A stretch of 64,000 nucleotides of DNA, taken from NCBI GenBank assembly GCA_025766275.1, contig JAFKAC010000063.1, forward strand, positions 186,001-250,000, given 5' to 3'. Below are positions 20,954 through 33,384 of the stretch, piece by piece. This stretch comes from Lactarius indigo (taxonomy: Eukaryota > Basidiomycota > Agaricomycetes > Russulales > Russulaceae). Made by a program: the position numbers and the translations under genes. The notes beneath the pieces were generated by a model. It searched no databases. It had not been told where the DNA came from and was given only the letters and a program-made list of their open reading frames with translations. Every line of letters begins with the position of its first letter. Position 1 is the first letter of the stretch.

Positions 20954-23900
20954 ATGCTCGCTCAAGAACCGTCCTTGGACAGCACTCAAACTACCGAATC
21001 GCGGGGAGGTCTTTCCCGTGTTGAAGTGATTGGTATGTACTGAAACCCTAATTCGTTGATGCCTCGATAACTGTTTCTTCCCTTTGTTAGTCCTCCGGGC
21101 GCACGATATCCCGCGTATCAAGAAACAGCTCGGCCCTAAGAGACGGTTCTATGTCACTGTAACCAATGATGCGACAACGAAGAAGACGAAAAACGTCCAG
21201 ATTGATGGACAGACGGCGCACTGGAACCAGACGCTTGATGCATTGTAGGACTTTTCTTTTTCGGCCTTTTTTTATTCTTCTTTTTTTGGCTAAAAGTTCT
21301 GTTCAGTTCTACACCACGGTCTTCACATCTTATACTACGTCTTTATGAGAAGCGGCGCATCTACGCTGATGTCCTTATCGGAACGCAAGAGATACCTGTC
21401 GAAACCCAGAAGGGTTCGTATCTTATTAAAAACCTTACTTGTTCGACGAGCTAAACATCTCGGGTGTAGAAGTCCGTTTTGTCCTCACCAACGATGACGG
21501 ACAGGCTGGACAGTTCATTCAGCCGGTTACGCCAACGGTTACGCTCTACTTGACGGTCGTTGTATCGCCTATCGAGAATGCTCTCCATGACGCCGACAGA
21601 GCTATGACGACAATTACTCTCTCGAATAAATGGGAAGGTACTCTTGAGAGGATTAAGTGGGTGATGGATACTGTGAGCCCAGTTGCAGAGGTGCGTTATG
21701 ACGTCCTTTTTACCAATCCTTGACCGAGCCGAATGTCGTCGTCAGCTCCACCCGATTGCAAAGATGACATATGGTTTACTTTCAGCGATCCCCAAGGTGA
21801 TCTATTGGTGCTGTTGTTGGATCGAAATACTCATGCAACGTTTATTTGGGCGCTAGACCCTCCTAGAACAATTTCAACGCGACTACAACATCCAAACCTT
21901 ACTTGCCGCCATGTATGATGGGTTTAATTTCGCAAACCAGAAAGACCGTTTCAAAGCGATCCGACGTGATTCAAGGCAGGCACAAATCCTTACGCTCATG
22001 TTGCAGCATGTCTGTAATTGCTGTGACTTTATTCGATCATACGCAAACGATTCCCAATTCTGTACGTAATCTTTACCCATTTCAGTGGCCGACGTAAACA
22101 TGCAGTTTGTCAGGGGGGCGAATGTTGAAGAATACTGGCAAACGAGTCGACAAAAAAATCGAGGATTTCCGCACCACCCTTCTCGAACAACGAAAGGCTT
22201 TCTTGGACGAGGCTACGATCACTTCGGAGATAACCGCACTCCAAATTCTGGACGACGTGGGAATCATTTCGAGTCACCTTCGCGAGATGGCTAGCCAGCT
22301 GAAGTGGGTGTCTAGCCAAGTGTCAGACGTCGGTACGTGGTCCTGATACTTTGAACGTTATCGGTCTGACAATCATTATAGAACTGGATAGAAAAATCGG
22401 AGAAATCCCATATGGGACAGGTTCACGATTCACACCCGACAAGGGCTGTCTCACGGGAACTCGCACGGCGTTCCTGGACTTCGTCGTCAATTGGGTGAAC
22501 AATCCCGCTTCGGAGCGTTGCCTCGTTCTTTTCGGGCAAGCAGGCATGGGAAAGTCATCGATCGCGCATGAGATCGCACGTCGCTTCGACAGAATCCATC
22601 GTCTTACGTCATCGTTTATCTTTTTACGGAAGGAGCAGTCTAAACCTTATCACCTGTTCACGACTCTTGCTCGCGATCTCTCCGACCGCTATCCTTCGTT
22701 CAAAGCCGCGCTAGGAAAGGTCGTAAAAGACAACTCGTCTCTTCGAGCTGGAACCCGTGACTATGGTACCCTATTCGAATCCCTTATCCTGGCACCGCTT
22801 AAGGATCTGCACATCGTCGGTCCTATTCTTGTCGTAATCGATGCCTTGGACGAGAGTGGGGACGTGACTGGTGAACATGGTTTACACAAATTTCTTGCTA
22901 AATCCATTTTTCAACTGCCACCAAATTTCCGTGTGCTCATCACCTCGCGACCCGAGCACTCCATCGTGTCTGCGTTCACCCGAGTCGGAGACGGATTGTC
23001 TGGCGTCAAAATCAAATACATGAATGATTCAGAGCTGGCTGCTACGATACATGCCGATATCCTCGCGTTTTTTCAGAAGAGGCTCCCTCCAGGCGTGTTC
23101 AAAATTTACGGCTACGAGCTGACGAAAAGGGCAGAGGGTTTGTTTCAGTGGGCGGCGGTTGCATGTGGATACATATTAAACCCTCCCGACGTGTTTGGGT
23201 TGAGCCAGACAAAGTGCATAAAACATCTTTTGAAACTCACCGCGGATCGCCGAGGACAAGATCCCTTGGACGAGTTGTACAAAGAAGTCCTCGAAGGATA
23301 CTTCACTCACGAGAACTCACGGCAACTGTTTCGCTCAGTTTTGGGACAAGTCATTGCTTCAATTGAACCCCTCAGTATCCGCTCCCTGACCACTCTGCAA
23401 CAACACGCTTCTTCTGACGATGATGACAATAGTGAGGTTATTGTTACACTACTCCGTCGCCTCGGTTCCTTGTTGAGCAACGTCAATTCATCTAATGAAA
23501 GCCTTCCCATCACTCCTCTCCATACCTCATTCCGCGATTTCCTCACAAATAAAGCGAAGAGCGGTGAAATCTTTTGTGTCAACCTTCATGACGCTCACCG
23601 TCGATTGGCTTATTCTTGTCTCAACCTGCTGCTCAAAGACCTCAAATTCAACATCTGCAATCTCGAATCGTCGTACCTTGCCAACAAGGATGTTACAGAC
23701 CTTGACTCCCGCGTTAGTCAACATATCCCACCTGCTCTGTTGTACGCGTGTCGTTTCTGGGGCGACCATTTGAAACATATTGGTTTCGAAAACAATCTGT
23801 TTGAAAAACTTCGAAGTTTCTTCGAGACGAAACTTTTGTTTTGGTTGGAGGTCCTTAGCTTGACAAGTCATCTGGGTCTTGCTTCTGCAGCATGCACCGC

Positions 23901-26336
23901 CCTAATGGTGTGGTTGGCCTCTGATCGAGGTGTGAGTACAATTACTGATCCCATAAGGCGAACAACTAATAGTTACGATCGCAACAGGTTTCTCAGACAG
24001 AACTAGAGATATTCAGACGGTTCGTCAACGATGCCTCTGTGTTCATACGATATTTCGGGATGGCCATGGCAAAGAGTGCTCCACATATCTACCTTTCTGC
24101 TCTACCATTTGCGCCGTCTCGTTCTCATCTCTCGGCACATTATTCCGGCTCGCATCCTCGGATATTACGAGTGGAGCGTGGGCGATTGTCTCATTGGCCC
24201 TTATTGGAGATGGTGATTCGAAATGTTGGGGGTCAGGTCCTTTCCATTGCAATTTCACCAGACGGCCAGTGCATCGTCTCAGGCTCGCGCGATGGAACAA
24301 TTCGTGTGTGGAACGCCACTTCGGGAGAGACACAGGCAGGACCATTTACTGGTCATACATCTTCGATCGAGTCTGTAGCATTCTCACCAGATGGCCAGCG
24401 CATCGTCTCTGGCTCGGACGATCGAACGATTCGCGTGTGGAACGCCACGACAGGAGAGATGGAGGCAGGCCCATTTACTGGTCACACGTCTTGGGTCTCG
24501 TCTGTGGGATTCTCGCCTGATGGCCAGCGCATCGTCTCAGGGTCGGGAGATCGAACAATTCGTGTGTGGAATGCCACTTCAGGAGACACAGAGGCAGGCC
24601 CATTTAAATATCACAAGTCTTGGGTTTCGTCTGTGGCATTCTCACCAGATGGCCAGCGCATCATCTCAGGCTCGCACGATAAAACTATTCGAGTGTGTGA
24701 CGCCATGACGGGAGACAAAGAGGTGGACCCATTTACTGGTCACACGTCTTCGGTCTTGTCTGTAGGACTCTCGCCAGATGGCCAACGGATTGTCTCAGGC
24801 TCGCGCGATGGAACAATTCGTGTGTGGAACGCCACTTCGGGAGTGACAGAGGCCGGTCCATTTACTGCTCATAAGTCTTGGGTCTCGTCTGTGGCATTTT
24901 CACCAGATGGCCAACGTATCGTTTCAGGCTCGCGCGATCGATCAATTTCTGTTTGGAACGCCGCGACGGGAGAGAGAGAGGCAGGCCCATTTACCGGTCA
25001 CACTGATTTTGTCTGGTCTGTGGCATTTTCGCGAGATGGCCAGCGCATCGTCTCAAGCTCCGGCGATGGAACAATTCGCGTGTGGAACGGTACCTCGGGA
25101 GAGACAGAGGCAGACCCATTTACTGCTCACACGTCTTCGGTCGAGTCCGTGGGATTCTCGCCAGATGGCACGCGCGTCGTCTCGGGCTCGCACGATAAAA
25201 CAATTCGCGTGTGGAACGCCAATACAGGAGAGATGGAGGTGGGCCCACTAATTGGTCACACGCGTTCGGTCTCGTCTGTAGCATTCTCACGAGATGGTCA
25301 GCGGATCATCTCAGGTTCGCACGATGGAACAATTCGTGTATGGAACGCCGCCACGGGAGAGACGGAGGCAGGCCCATTTACCGGTCACACAAATTCTATC
25401 GACTCTGTGGCATTCTCGCCGGATGGCCAGCGCATTGTCTCTGGTGCGGACGATCGAACAATTCGCGTCTGGAACGCCAGGACGGGAGAGACAGAGGTGG
25501 GCCCATTGGCTGGTCACACGTCTTCGGTCACGTCTGTGGCATTTTCGCCAGATGGCCAGCGTATCATCTCAGGCTCGCAAGATCGAACAATTCGTGTGTG
25601 GAACGCGACTACGGGAGAGACGGAGGCAGGCCCATTTACTGGTCACGCGTCTTCGGTCGAATCTGTGGGATTCTCGCCTGATGGCCAACGGATCGTCTCA
25701 GGCTCGCGCGATGGAGCAATTCGTGTGTGGGACGCTGTGACGGGAGAGGCACAGGCTGGCTCATTTACTGGTCACACGTCTTCTATCGAATCTGTGGCAT
25801 TCTCACCAGATGGCCAGCGGATCGTCTCGGGCTCGGACGATAGGACAATTCGTGTTTGGAACGCCACGACGGGAGAGATAGAGGCAGGCCCATATACTGG
25901 TCACACCGATTTTGTCCGGTCTGTGGGATTCTCGCCAGATGGCCAGCACATCGTCTCAAGCTCGCGCGACCGAACAATTCGTATGTGGAATACCATTTCG
26001 GGAGACACAGAGGCAACTGGCCACACGAATCCGGTCTTGTATACGACATCCTCGCCATATGGCATCGTCTTAGACCCGTTCGGCCAAACAACTCCTCTTT
26101 TCAACGCTACGACAGGAAATACAAGCTACGTCAACTTCGCTAACCACTCCGTGATCAACGAGGAGGGATGGATATGTGGTAGTAAAGGTGAACTCCTAAT
26201 GTGGATCCCGCAAATACACAGAGCAAATCTTCATCGCCCAAGTAATATCTGGGTTGCCGGCGAATACGAAACCCGCCTCGACCTGTCGTCCTTCGTACAT
26301 GGGCAGAGTTGGACTACTTGTATTAACTTGTATTAA
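20954..26336 (+). CDS. NWD1: C2-NACHT-WD40 STAND/NLR-type protein
   Basis: Nine exons, all GT-AG and phase-consistent, give 1644 residues: 20954-21032, 21091-21244, 21307-21413, 21470-21690, 21746-21796, 21857-22061, 22114-22332, 22382-23931 and 23988-26336. The N-terminus is C2-like (VEVIVLRAHDIPRIKKQLGP, SSHLILRLYEKRRIYADVLI). A helical region with LMLQHVCNCCDFI comes next. The NACHT P-loop is FGQAGMGKSS (about 397-405) and Walker B is LVVIDALDES (about 495-504). From about residue 946 come 14 WD repeats of 43 residues plus a degenerate one, then a conserved tail (EEGWICG, LHRPSNIWVAGEYETR). NACHT-WD proteins bind ligands through the propeller and signal through the N-terminus; roles in fungal non-self recognition are known for related genes. 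The ligand and output here are unknown. Confidence 0.9.
24237..26030 (+). repeat. 14-unit WD40 array of NWD1 (129-bp unit)
   Basis: Each unit encodes a 43-residue repeat of the form SVAFSPDGQRIVSGS...TIRVWNATTGE...GPFTGHT. Fourteen units would make two seven-bladed propellers. Differences concentrate at a few positions per repeat. Confidence 0.93.
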
Positions 26337-26539
26337 CACCTAGATAGAACCGCTACAGTAATCCGTCTATTTTCTTTAGGCGGTCTGAAGTGTAATGTGA
26401 CGTGTTTCAGGTCGATTGAAGTAGTACACGTCGACAACTTAGTAGTGTCGATACCTTGCCATCAAGTAACGTAAGTTCGTCGAGTGATAAAATCGCCGAC
26501 ACATACATTCAATAACCGAAAAAAGTAACTGGTTCGTCA

Positions 26540-27060
26540 TGACACCAACGGCCGTCTCCCATCGCCCCTCATGTGAACCGAAAGACAAAAAACGTGACCA
26601 AAAACGCAATCGCGACGACGGCGACGTTCGAGATCGTCGGACACGTGGTTCCGAGTACCTTCCCGTGGTAATCACTCACCCATTCCAGCCTGAGCTTCAT
26701 CACCTCCAGGTTCGCGCCCACCTTCGCCTCCACAGCGTGCTGTACGCCCGGGTCCGCCGCCAGTGCGCCGGAGAACTACTCCGTCGTTCCGTCGCAGCTG
26801 GCCCGCCATCTGTGCTAGCTGCGTCGCCAGCCCTCCTGCAGCGCCGTACTGTGCAGCAACAGCGCATGCGCAGAGACCTCGTCGCCCCCCGTGTTGCGCG
26901 CGCCGGTTGTAGATGGCATCCGATCTGGTGGCAGAAGGAGGCCATTCAACGCGTCAACCGAGCCAAGGAGAAGGTCGACGTCCGCCGCAGCTACGGAAGC
27001 CTTCGTATCTTCAGCATCCTCAGTAGTGAGAAGACCCGACCTGACGTGTGAGGGTCGCGC
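26540..27060 (-). pseudogene. Decayed 3' end of USE1 (left arm copy)
   Basis: The minus strand aligns with the last exon of USE1 (38033-38503), from CTCACACGTCA through the coiled-coil region to the C-terminal membrane anchor and stop, and on into the shared 3' flank next to the NWD gene. Indels break the frame (for example around 26790), and the first three exons are absent. It is the passenger of the inverted duplication, cut off at the arm boundary. Confidence 0.85.
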
Positions 27061-28261
27061 AAGGCGTTGAACCGTCGCCAGATCGGGTTTTCAGGGGACC
27101 GATGGGGACGGGCGCGGCATGATAGGAAGAAACGGCTCTAGACGCGAGGGCTCAGGAGCGAACCTCTAAAAAGGAAGGGAAATCGGTAAAGGCCTCCTCG
27201 CGTACACAAAGCGACGCACCTCGAGCACCAGCACCTGCGCTGGCTATCAAGAACATTTCCTTCTCCCTAATTTCTAGCTCTCCTAAACCAACGCAACGCC
27301 CGCTGGAAGGCGGAGCGGAACCTGATGTTTGGCTCATTCGGCGGGATCCGCGCGGAAGCGACGCTGCGCGAACTGGACCCGTGGCGACTCGGACGTGGAC
27401 TGGGGGGGTTCAACGTCAGGCGCGGCTGAGGTCTAGGGTAGCGAGGAGGTTGACGACGAGGGCATGCTCGTGGGCCAGGATGTTAGGACTGATGCGATGC
27501 CTGCGTTCGTACGGATTATGGGCGTTGCTGGACAGGCGCGGGTGATTTGGAGGATTAGGTGAGGATCCGCCTGGAAGATGCAGGTGAAGACGACGAGAGT
27601 GGCAGTGGCGGCGATGGGGAAACGTCGGCATGGAGTTGGAGTTGGCCGATGGCGTGCGGATACTAGCTGCGGAGGGCGACGACGACGACAAGGGCCAACG
27701 ATATCTCAGAGGACGATGAAGTGACGCCGAAGAGGTCATTCCGGGCTCGCCTTGAACGAATTCGTGGTCGGACTGTTGGACAGCCCCTCGAGGATATGTA
27801 TGATACGGGAAGAGCTTGACCAAGAGCAGGAGCTCAGATTCGGATATTGACGACTCACATTTGGAATTTCAAATTACACCGACACCGAACAATGCTGTTA
27901 CGAGTTCAAGACAGCGGGATAAGTGGATGACCGTATCACCGACAAATTTTTGATTTGCCTCTATCAGCGGCTCACTGCCTTTACGTCGGAGACCGTGCAC
28001 CGATGAGAGACGTTGGGGTGTCGACGGCCCTGGGCTACTGGTTGGGGTACATTGCACCGCAACTTTGTAATCTCTTCATAGCCATTGAGGACACAGCTAC
28101 TGTACACCACACCACATCGAGTGGTATTGCATCAGACCGGGGTATCGATATATCGATATTATAGCCTAATTTCGAGATGGCAATTTCGCATCCCGGGCCC
28201 TGAGATGTCCACGGCGCATACTATTGGAACTGTATTACAAGTCGCTTGTGTGAACTGGCGT
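27061..28261. other. Gene-free stretch, left arm border to HAD gene
   Basis: Only short frames occur. A 135-codon minus frame (27416-27823) has Ser/Pro/His-rich composition without family resemblance and was not accepted. Nothing else is supported. Confidence 0.5.
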
Positions 28262-29275
28262 CTACACCTTTGTTTCTAACTGTTCCATAGTGGCAAAGGG
28301 AGGTAGGCCCCATTCCTCCGGTACAAATTGTTCCAAGGAACGAAGAGTTTGATCGGGTTGCTCCCCACTCTGCGGACACCCGATGCTCAACAGGTTTTCG
28401 TCGGGAACCCAAACCACTGCTCACACCCCCTATTAAATCAGGGTGCAAACGCAAGATGGGACAGACAACGCACCACTCATCCCAGCACGTTTACCCGCCT
28501 GCACGCCCGGAATCGCGTCCTCAAACACCAGCCCATGCGCCCTCTCCGCGCGCTCCTCCTCCCCAACCTCAGCTGCGCCATTGTCCTCATTAGGGCCGAC
28601 AGTGCGCCCGAGCTCACGCGCAGCCGCAAGGAAGACGTCCGGGAATGGCTTTCCGCGGCCCGCGCCGTCGTCTCCGCCGCACACGACGTGCCCCCCGAAG
28701 CACCCAAAGACGTGCTGGAGGTGCGCGGTCTTGCGCTCGTAGTTGCGGCGCACGGAGCCGGTCGCGATGGCGATGGGCACGCCGTGCGCGGCGAGGTGCG
28801 CCACGAGCCGCGCGACGCCCGGTAGTAGCTGTACGTGCGGCCAGCGCGCGTCCTGTGCGACGGTACGCTGGGCTAGGTAGTCGTCGATCGTGAGCGGGAT
28901 GTCTGGGAAGAAAGAGAGTAGGTGCGCTGCTGCGGCGCGCTCGGCTGTGCCAGGTCGGGATACATAAGCTCGTTCTTTTAATTTCGGAGGCTGGATTCGC
29001 ACGTACGCTTGCCCATGAGGCCCGCCTTTATTTCCCATGTCATTTTGGCGCCATACTGTGCAAGAATGTCATCTGCGCGACAGGTCAAATGGATGGGGGG
29101 CCACTGCGGCTGAACAGGTTGTTCTAGTTACTGGTGACATCTGTGTAGACGCGTTCCGAGTCGATCATCAGACCTGCATCGATCGTCGTCGCAAAGCTGA
29201 TCAGATTAGAAGATCCTGACTTGCCGTACCATCCATGTCAAATATCACATATTCGATTTTTCTTTGGGGAGCCAT
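28262..29275 (-). CDS. HAD-superfamily phosphatase, HDHD1/pseudouridine-5'-phosphatase-like
   Basis: Five exons give 258 residues: 29275-29230, 29173-29132, 29072-29007, 28944-28477 and 28416-28262. All splice sites are GT-AG and the joined phase is unbroken. The HAD motifs are complete: nucleophile and acid in IFDMDG (D13, D15), motif II IATGS (T113), the motif III lysine in GKPFPD (K150) and the motif IV acids in FEDAIPG (E193, D194). LMIDSERVY and the cap segment GAKMTWEIKAGLMGKPE match the HDHD1/GS1-like branch, which dephosphorylates pseudouridine 5'-phosphate or small sugar phosphates. The first exon is only 46 bp and is easily missed; without it the gene looks truncated. An acidic insert (EVGEEERAERAHG) precedes motif IV. 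Substrate is inferred from the family only. Confidence 0.88.
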
Positions 29276-29746
29276 CACTGTACTTGGGAGGAATTACTTC
29301 GAGGTTGTTGGGACTCGGAGAACTCGGATATCATACAGCCAATGGTGAGCGTTGTGTTCGGTAATAGTATAATTCCGCAGCAGGCGCCTTTGACAGCTTC
29401 GAAAGCATGGACGGTGTGTCTTATATAACCGACAATTATATTCCGGATCATCTCACGGTCTAGCCTAGTTGCCAAGTGTTGGCGCATTGGCAGTGCGACA
29501 CCTATACACCCTGGGCAGGCCCATCACAACTCATTTGTTGCAACCTCGCAAATTACACGAACTACAGTACATAAAAGGGGTAAAAAGACAGGGATTGTCC
29601 GACTTTTGATTTTTATCAGCGCTGTCTTTCCGGTTCCCCACCTGATTCATCTCGTGTCTGATCGCGGTCCCCACTTTATATAACCGCCGCTACCTCGTTG
29701 GTATACCTTCTTCTGCCCCCCCAATTCATTCTCTCACCACAAAAAA
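29276..29746. promoter_or_regulatory. Divergent intergenic region between HAD and glutaredoxin genes
   Basis: 471 bp with no coding signal. TATATAA at 29677-29683 stands 64 bp before the glutaredoxin ATG and is its probable TATA box. Confidence 0.6.
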
Positions 29747-30714
29747 ATGCTCAGCAGCGGCACCAGCCCTCACCATAACTCCCGCCTCCGCGGTCGATCC
29801 CCCGCGGCCAAAGACCGCGTCCGCATCTCGCCCCCTCCGCCAACCTCGCCTCTGAAGATGGACCCACGTCCCCTTCCGCTCCTCCGCCGCCGGCGCGTCC
29901 TTTTCCCGCTCTTCGTCCTCGCCCTCCTCTGCCTCTTCCTCTTCTCCCCCACGCAAGATCTATTCGGGCTGCCCCCCGCGCTGCAGGGCCTCCGGCGCGT
30001 CTCCCCCGCCAGCATCGCTGCGCTTATGCGCCCCCGCGCGGACGAGATTCACGGCCTGCTGTACTATGCCGTGCACCAGGAGGAGACGCTCGCGCACGAC
30101 GCACCAGACCCGACGCGGCCGCTCAGCCTCTCCGTTTATGCGGACGGTGACCCCGCGCCAACGCCAGATTGGGCTGCACGGGTGAAGCATCTCAATGCAG
30201 AGGCGCCGCTCATCGTGTTCAGCAAAGTACGTCCAATTTCACCCCCTTCTCGGGTGCACATTGTTTTCTGATTGGGTTTATCGGCAGACATATTGCCCGT
30301 GGGTGGCGTCCTCTTTATGTGCCTGAGAGGCGTTCTGTTCACGTGCGTTTTCTCGGCAACTTGGTTCGCAGATTTTCGCAAAGGGCAAAGGACCTGATAT
30401 TACGCTACGACCTCGTCCCACCACCCAAGATCATCGAGGTAGACCTCCGTGGTGCGTCCTCTACACTCTCCTTCAGCGCGCAGAGGAGTTGAAAGAACGG
30501 TGTCTATGTCTATCCCGCAGATGACGGGGACTTTATCAAGGCAGTGCTGACACGCCTCACTGGGCGCAACACCTTTCCTAACGTGATTTTACGCGGCAAG
30601 TCCATTGGCGGGTCCGACGATATCGCCGCGATGCACAAGGACGGTCGCCTGCGCCAAGTGTTCGAAAAGGCGGACCTCCAGGTACGTGCCGAGATCAAAG
30701 AGGAGGAGGCATGA
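29747..30714 (+). CDS. Membrane-anchored monothiol glutaredoxin (Grx6/7-like)
   Basis: Four exons, 29747-30226, 30288-30298, 30372-30451 and 30521-30714, give 254 residues. A basic N-terminal tail is followed by one membrane segment (about residues 51-67, VLFPLFVLALLCLFLFS), a stem, then the glutaredoxin fold (APLIVFSK, TYCPFSQRAKDLILRYD, NTFPNVILRGKSIGGSDD). The active site C163-P-F-S has a single cysteine, as in the yeast secretory-pathway enzymes Grx6 and Grx7, so ER/Golgi location with the redox domain in the lumen is inferred. TFPNV and GGSDD are the glutathione-binding loops. The active-site cysteine is encoded by an 11-nt exon. The end (ADLQVRAEIKEEEA) could change if GTACGT after LQ were used as a further donor. 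Confidence 0.88.
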
Positions 30715-31734
30715 GCCAGGGAGTACCCCCTCGTATACTGTATTTCTTACTCCTGCGCCCTCTTGGACTCGTTTTCTCAGTCGGACTTGTGTTATTACAT
30801 ATGACCGATGACCGTGTATATTCCGTCTCCACCGTAGCGCTTTCGAGCCGACCGTGGAGCATTACAATGCTTACAAGTTACGTGTGTAAGCTGCGAGTTT
30901 CAATACGAAACGTAGCGGCTATCCCGCAATACCTCGGCGACTGGCAGGATGTTTAAGTTAGTGAATGCTGCTGTGATAGGGACGCGGTCGAGCTCGAGGA
31001 GATGAGTAATGTAAACACTGTGAAGCTCAAATGAAAACAGTGCATGTATACGTCTTCACGAACGACTGGATGTCGATTCGCTAACAAGATACTATATTCT
31101 TATCAGCTATTCGTAAATAAGAGTCAAGGAATCTGAAAGATGAAAATTTACGAGCGCGCACATGGTGGAGCGGTCGCAGTAATGCAGAAAAAGAATGCAA
31201 AGACGTCATAGGGGCCATAGCGATGAAATCGGAGTGGGATATATTGTGCAGTAGAAGTCAGGGTCGGCACAAAACGCATCTCTTCATTCTGCTCGGGCAC
31301 GGCACTCACGCTTGCTCCGAAGAAGCTCCTAGTAACGGTAGTGATCAATAAAAGAGTGGGCTGATGCACTGATCGAACAATGCAGGTCAAAGCGCTAGCA
31401 TCTCGAAAGCCCCATATGACCATGATGGGTGCGCATCCCAGGTCGACATCCTTGACCGGAGATTCGGCCCGTGATTTCCGGTATCGGCGGGATCCCCGCT
31501 TATCCCCGCATTCTCCGGTCCCAGTCTTCAGCATTCCAATCCCAAGGGCGTACTAGCATTAGTGTGCAGTTTCCATCCCTTCAAAGAAGCGGGGAGATCC
31601 TTGATTTTGGGAGACACGTCAGAATAAGTGTCAAGCGCTAAGCACTGTAAATTCAAAAGAAAAAAAAAGGAATGTGATTGTCACTTCCTAACATACAACG
31701 CAAGTACAACGACCCTTTTTGCCCTCACAGATAC
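30715..31734. other. Gene-free stretch between glutaredoxin and palC
   Basis: One minus frame of 128 codons (31148-31534) shows no family resemblance, has no splice support and probably overlaps 3' untranslated sequence. Nothing else is supported. Confidence 0.5.
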
Positions 31735-33384
31735 TCAGAAATAAGACCCAGCGCCCGCATAAGTCGGTTTAATTGCCGGGTTCCTCATGCTTTGCTGTTC
31801 GTCACTTGCAAATGACGACGCGTGGTCCTCGACATCGAGAGAATCTGCATGCTTGCGAATATACTCGACCGAACCAGGCCCAAACGCAGGCAGAGGTGCC
31901 GCAAACGCCTTGATGGCCACCGCAAGGCGGCCCGCTGGCACGGCGGCCTGCAGCTCAGCTGGCGACGGCACAGGCAAGAATGACACCTAAACAGCAAAAA
32001 AAAAGGGGGGAGGGAGGCACGTTGCGTGAGCCAACGCTCCGGCGAGAGAGAGAGCACGACGCAACATACCGAGTCGTTTATCTGCTTGAATTGCCGAAGC
32101 AATCGCGCAGCGTCCTCCGCCTCCGCCGCAATACGCTCACGACGCTCGCGGCGCCCATCGCGCACCTCCTCCTTCGTCCCGCCGCTGCCGCCAGGGCGCG
32201 CATTCCCATCGCGCAGCGCTTCGAGTTCGCGCTTCGCCACCGTGAGGAACCCGACTGACACGCCGAGCGCATCGTGCACGCCCGCGTCCGCGCCGAGCCA
32301 CTTGCGCGCGAGAGCACCGTGGAGCGCGGCGCCGTCGCGCGCGAAGAGCAGCAGTGGCTCTGCGACCTCCATGTCGTGCTTGCGTGAGGCGGGTATGCGT
32401 AGGAGCGATTCGGCGGAGGCGTATAGCGCGCTTGCCTCGAGGTGTAGCTTGGCGAGGAGCGCTGGCGACGGGTGCGAGGCGGGGAAAGGCGGGCCAGACG
32501 CGACGGTGTTGTCGTATGAGGATTTTGTCAGCAGCTTGCGGATAGCGAGGGCTTGGGCAGCTGCGAGGGCAAGTCTGTACAGGCAGAATGTTATTTATTT
32601 ATTTTGGCGCTTTTAGGATGGTAGTGGGAGGAGGGCGCACTTTGATAACGCTGAGGTGACTTCTTTGCTCAGCTCTGGTGGGCGGGCACGGATGTTCTTC
32701 CAGCTGGGCGTCTGCTCTGCATCGGAGAGGGCGACCGTGCTGACATGTTCGAAGATGCCGCTCGCCTTGCAGAACTGTGCGACTGCAAAGCCGAGCTTCT
32801 CGTCCTTCGCCTTGCGTTCTACGTCGGAGATGCCGCGCTCGCGTTCATATGAGCCAAGGGCCACCACGTTAATTCTGGCAAGATTTGAGAGGGCAAAGCC
32901 ATAGGTTACGAGAGTGAAGACGAGCTCCGCCGAAAGTGAAGGGAGCGACAGTCGTGGGGAGTTATTGAAGAGTTGTGCTGAGAGTGTGGTTCTCCAGCTG
33001 AATACTGGACAGGAGTCAGGTGGTGAGGAGGCCAATGCAATGCGAACATACCCGGCTCCTGGGTCGACAGGACGTCTCCACTTTCTAGGCAGTTGACGAT
33101 AGCATAGAGGTATGGAAGGTACTCCTCCAGTGTCTTTCAGAAAAAGTGAGAAAAGTCACCCCACGATACTAGTACTGGATGACGTGACACACCTTTACAA
33201 GTCTCAAGTAGTCCTTGTCGCCATCTGTGTGTCTGCTCTCCTTGAGCACCGCACGCAAATTGGCGCGTGCTTGCGTAGCGCCAGAGATCTGAGTAGTGTA
33301 AATATCTAAGCCATTAGTAATATGATCCGAAAATGAGAGCGATCCTGTGGTAGGCAATTCGAAAGCGTAAATATTGCTGCCCAT
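31735..33384 (-). CDS. palC: PalC, BRO1-domain pH-response regulator
   Basis: Five exons, 33384-33193, 33133-33052, 33004-32641, 32574-32070 and 31986-31735, give 464 residues with unbroken phase. PalC is part of the ambient-pH (Pal/Rim) pathway and couples the plasma-membrane sensor to ESCRT-III through its BRO1 domain, which leads to activation of the PacC/Rim101 transcription factor. Evidence is the family pattern DYLRLVKTLEEYLPYLYAIV, FSWRTTLSAQLFNNSPRLSL, ELVFTLVTYGFALSNLAR, EKLGFAVAQFCKASGIFEHV and a BRO1-like helical C-terminal half with VGFLTVAKRELEAL. The start MGSNIYAFELP was chosen because an upstream ATG is out of frame. The C-terminus (NPAIKPTYAGAGSYF) is short and hydrophobic. 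It faces the SR-rich gene head to head. Confidence 0.85.

Larger units (their letters stand above)
20380..27060. repeat. Left arm of the NWD/USE1 inverted duplication
   Basis: The segment matches 44640-38030 in reverse orientation across the upstream region (including the shared AGAGCACAGCATTTCATGAG block), all of NWD1/NWD2, the 3' flank and the USE1 end. Divergence is obvious by eye, with many substitutions and small indels, so the duplication is not recent. Confidence 0.85.

Noticed and set aside
28433..29038. HAD phosphatase read as N-terminally truncated or a pseudogene
   Set aside because: Two short upstream exons (29275-29230 and 29173-29132) restore the start and the DxD motif in frame.
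31148..31534. 128-codon minus-strand frame between glutaredoxin and palC
   Set aside because: No recognisable domain, no paralogue and no splice or start support; likely chance.
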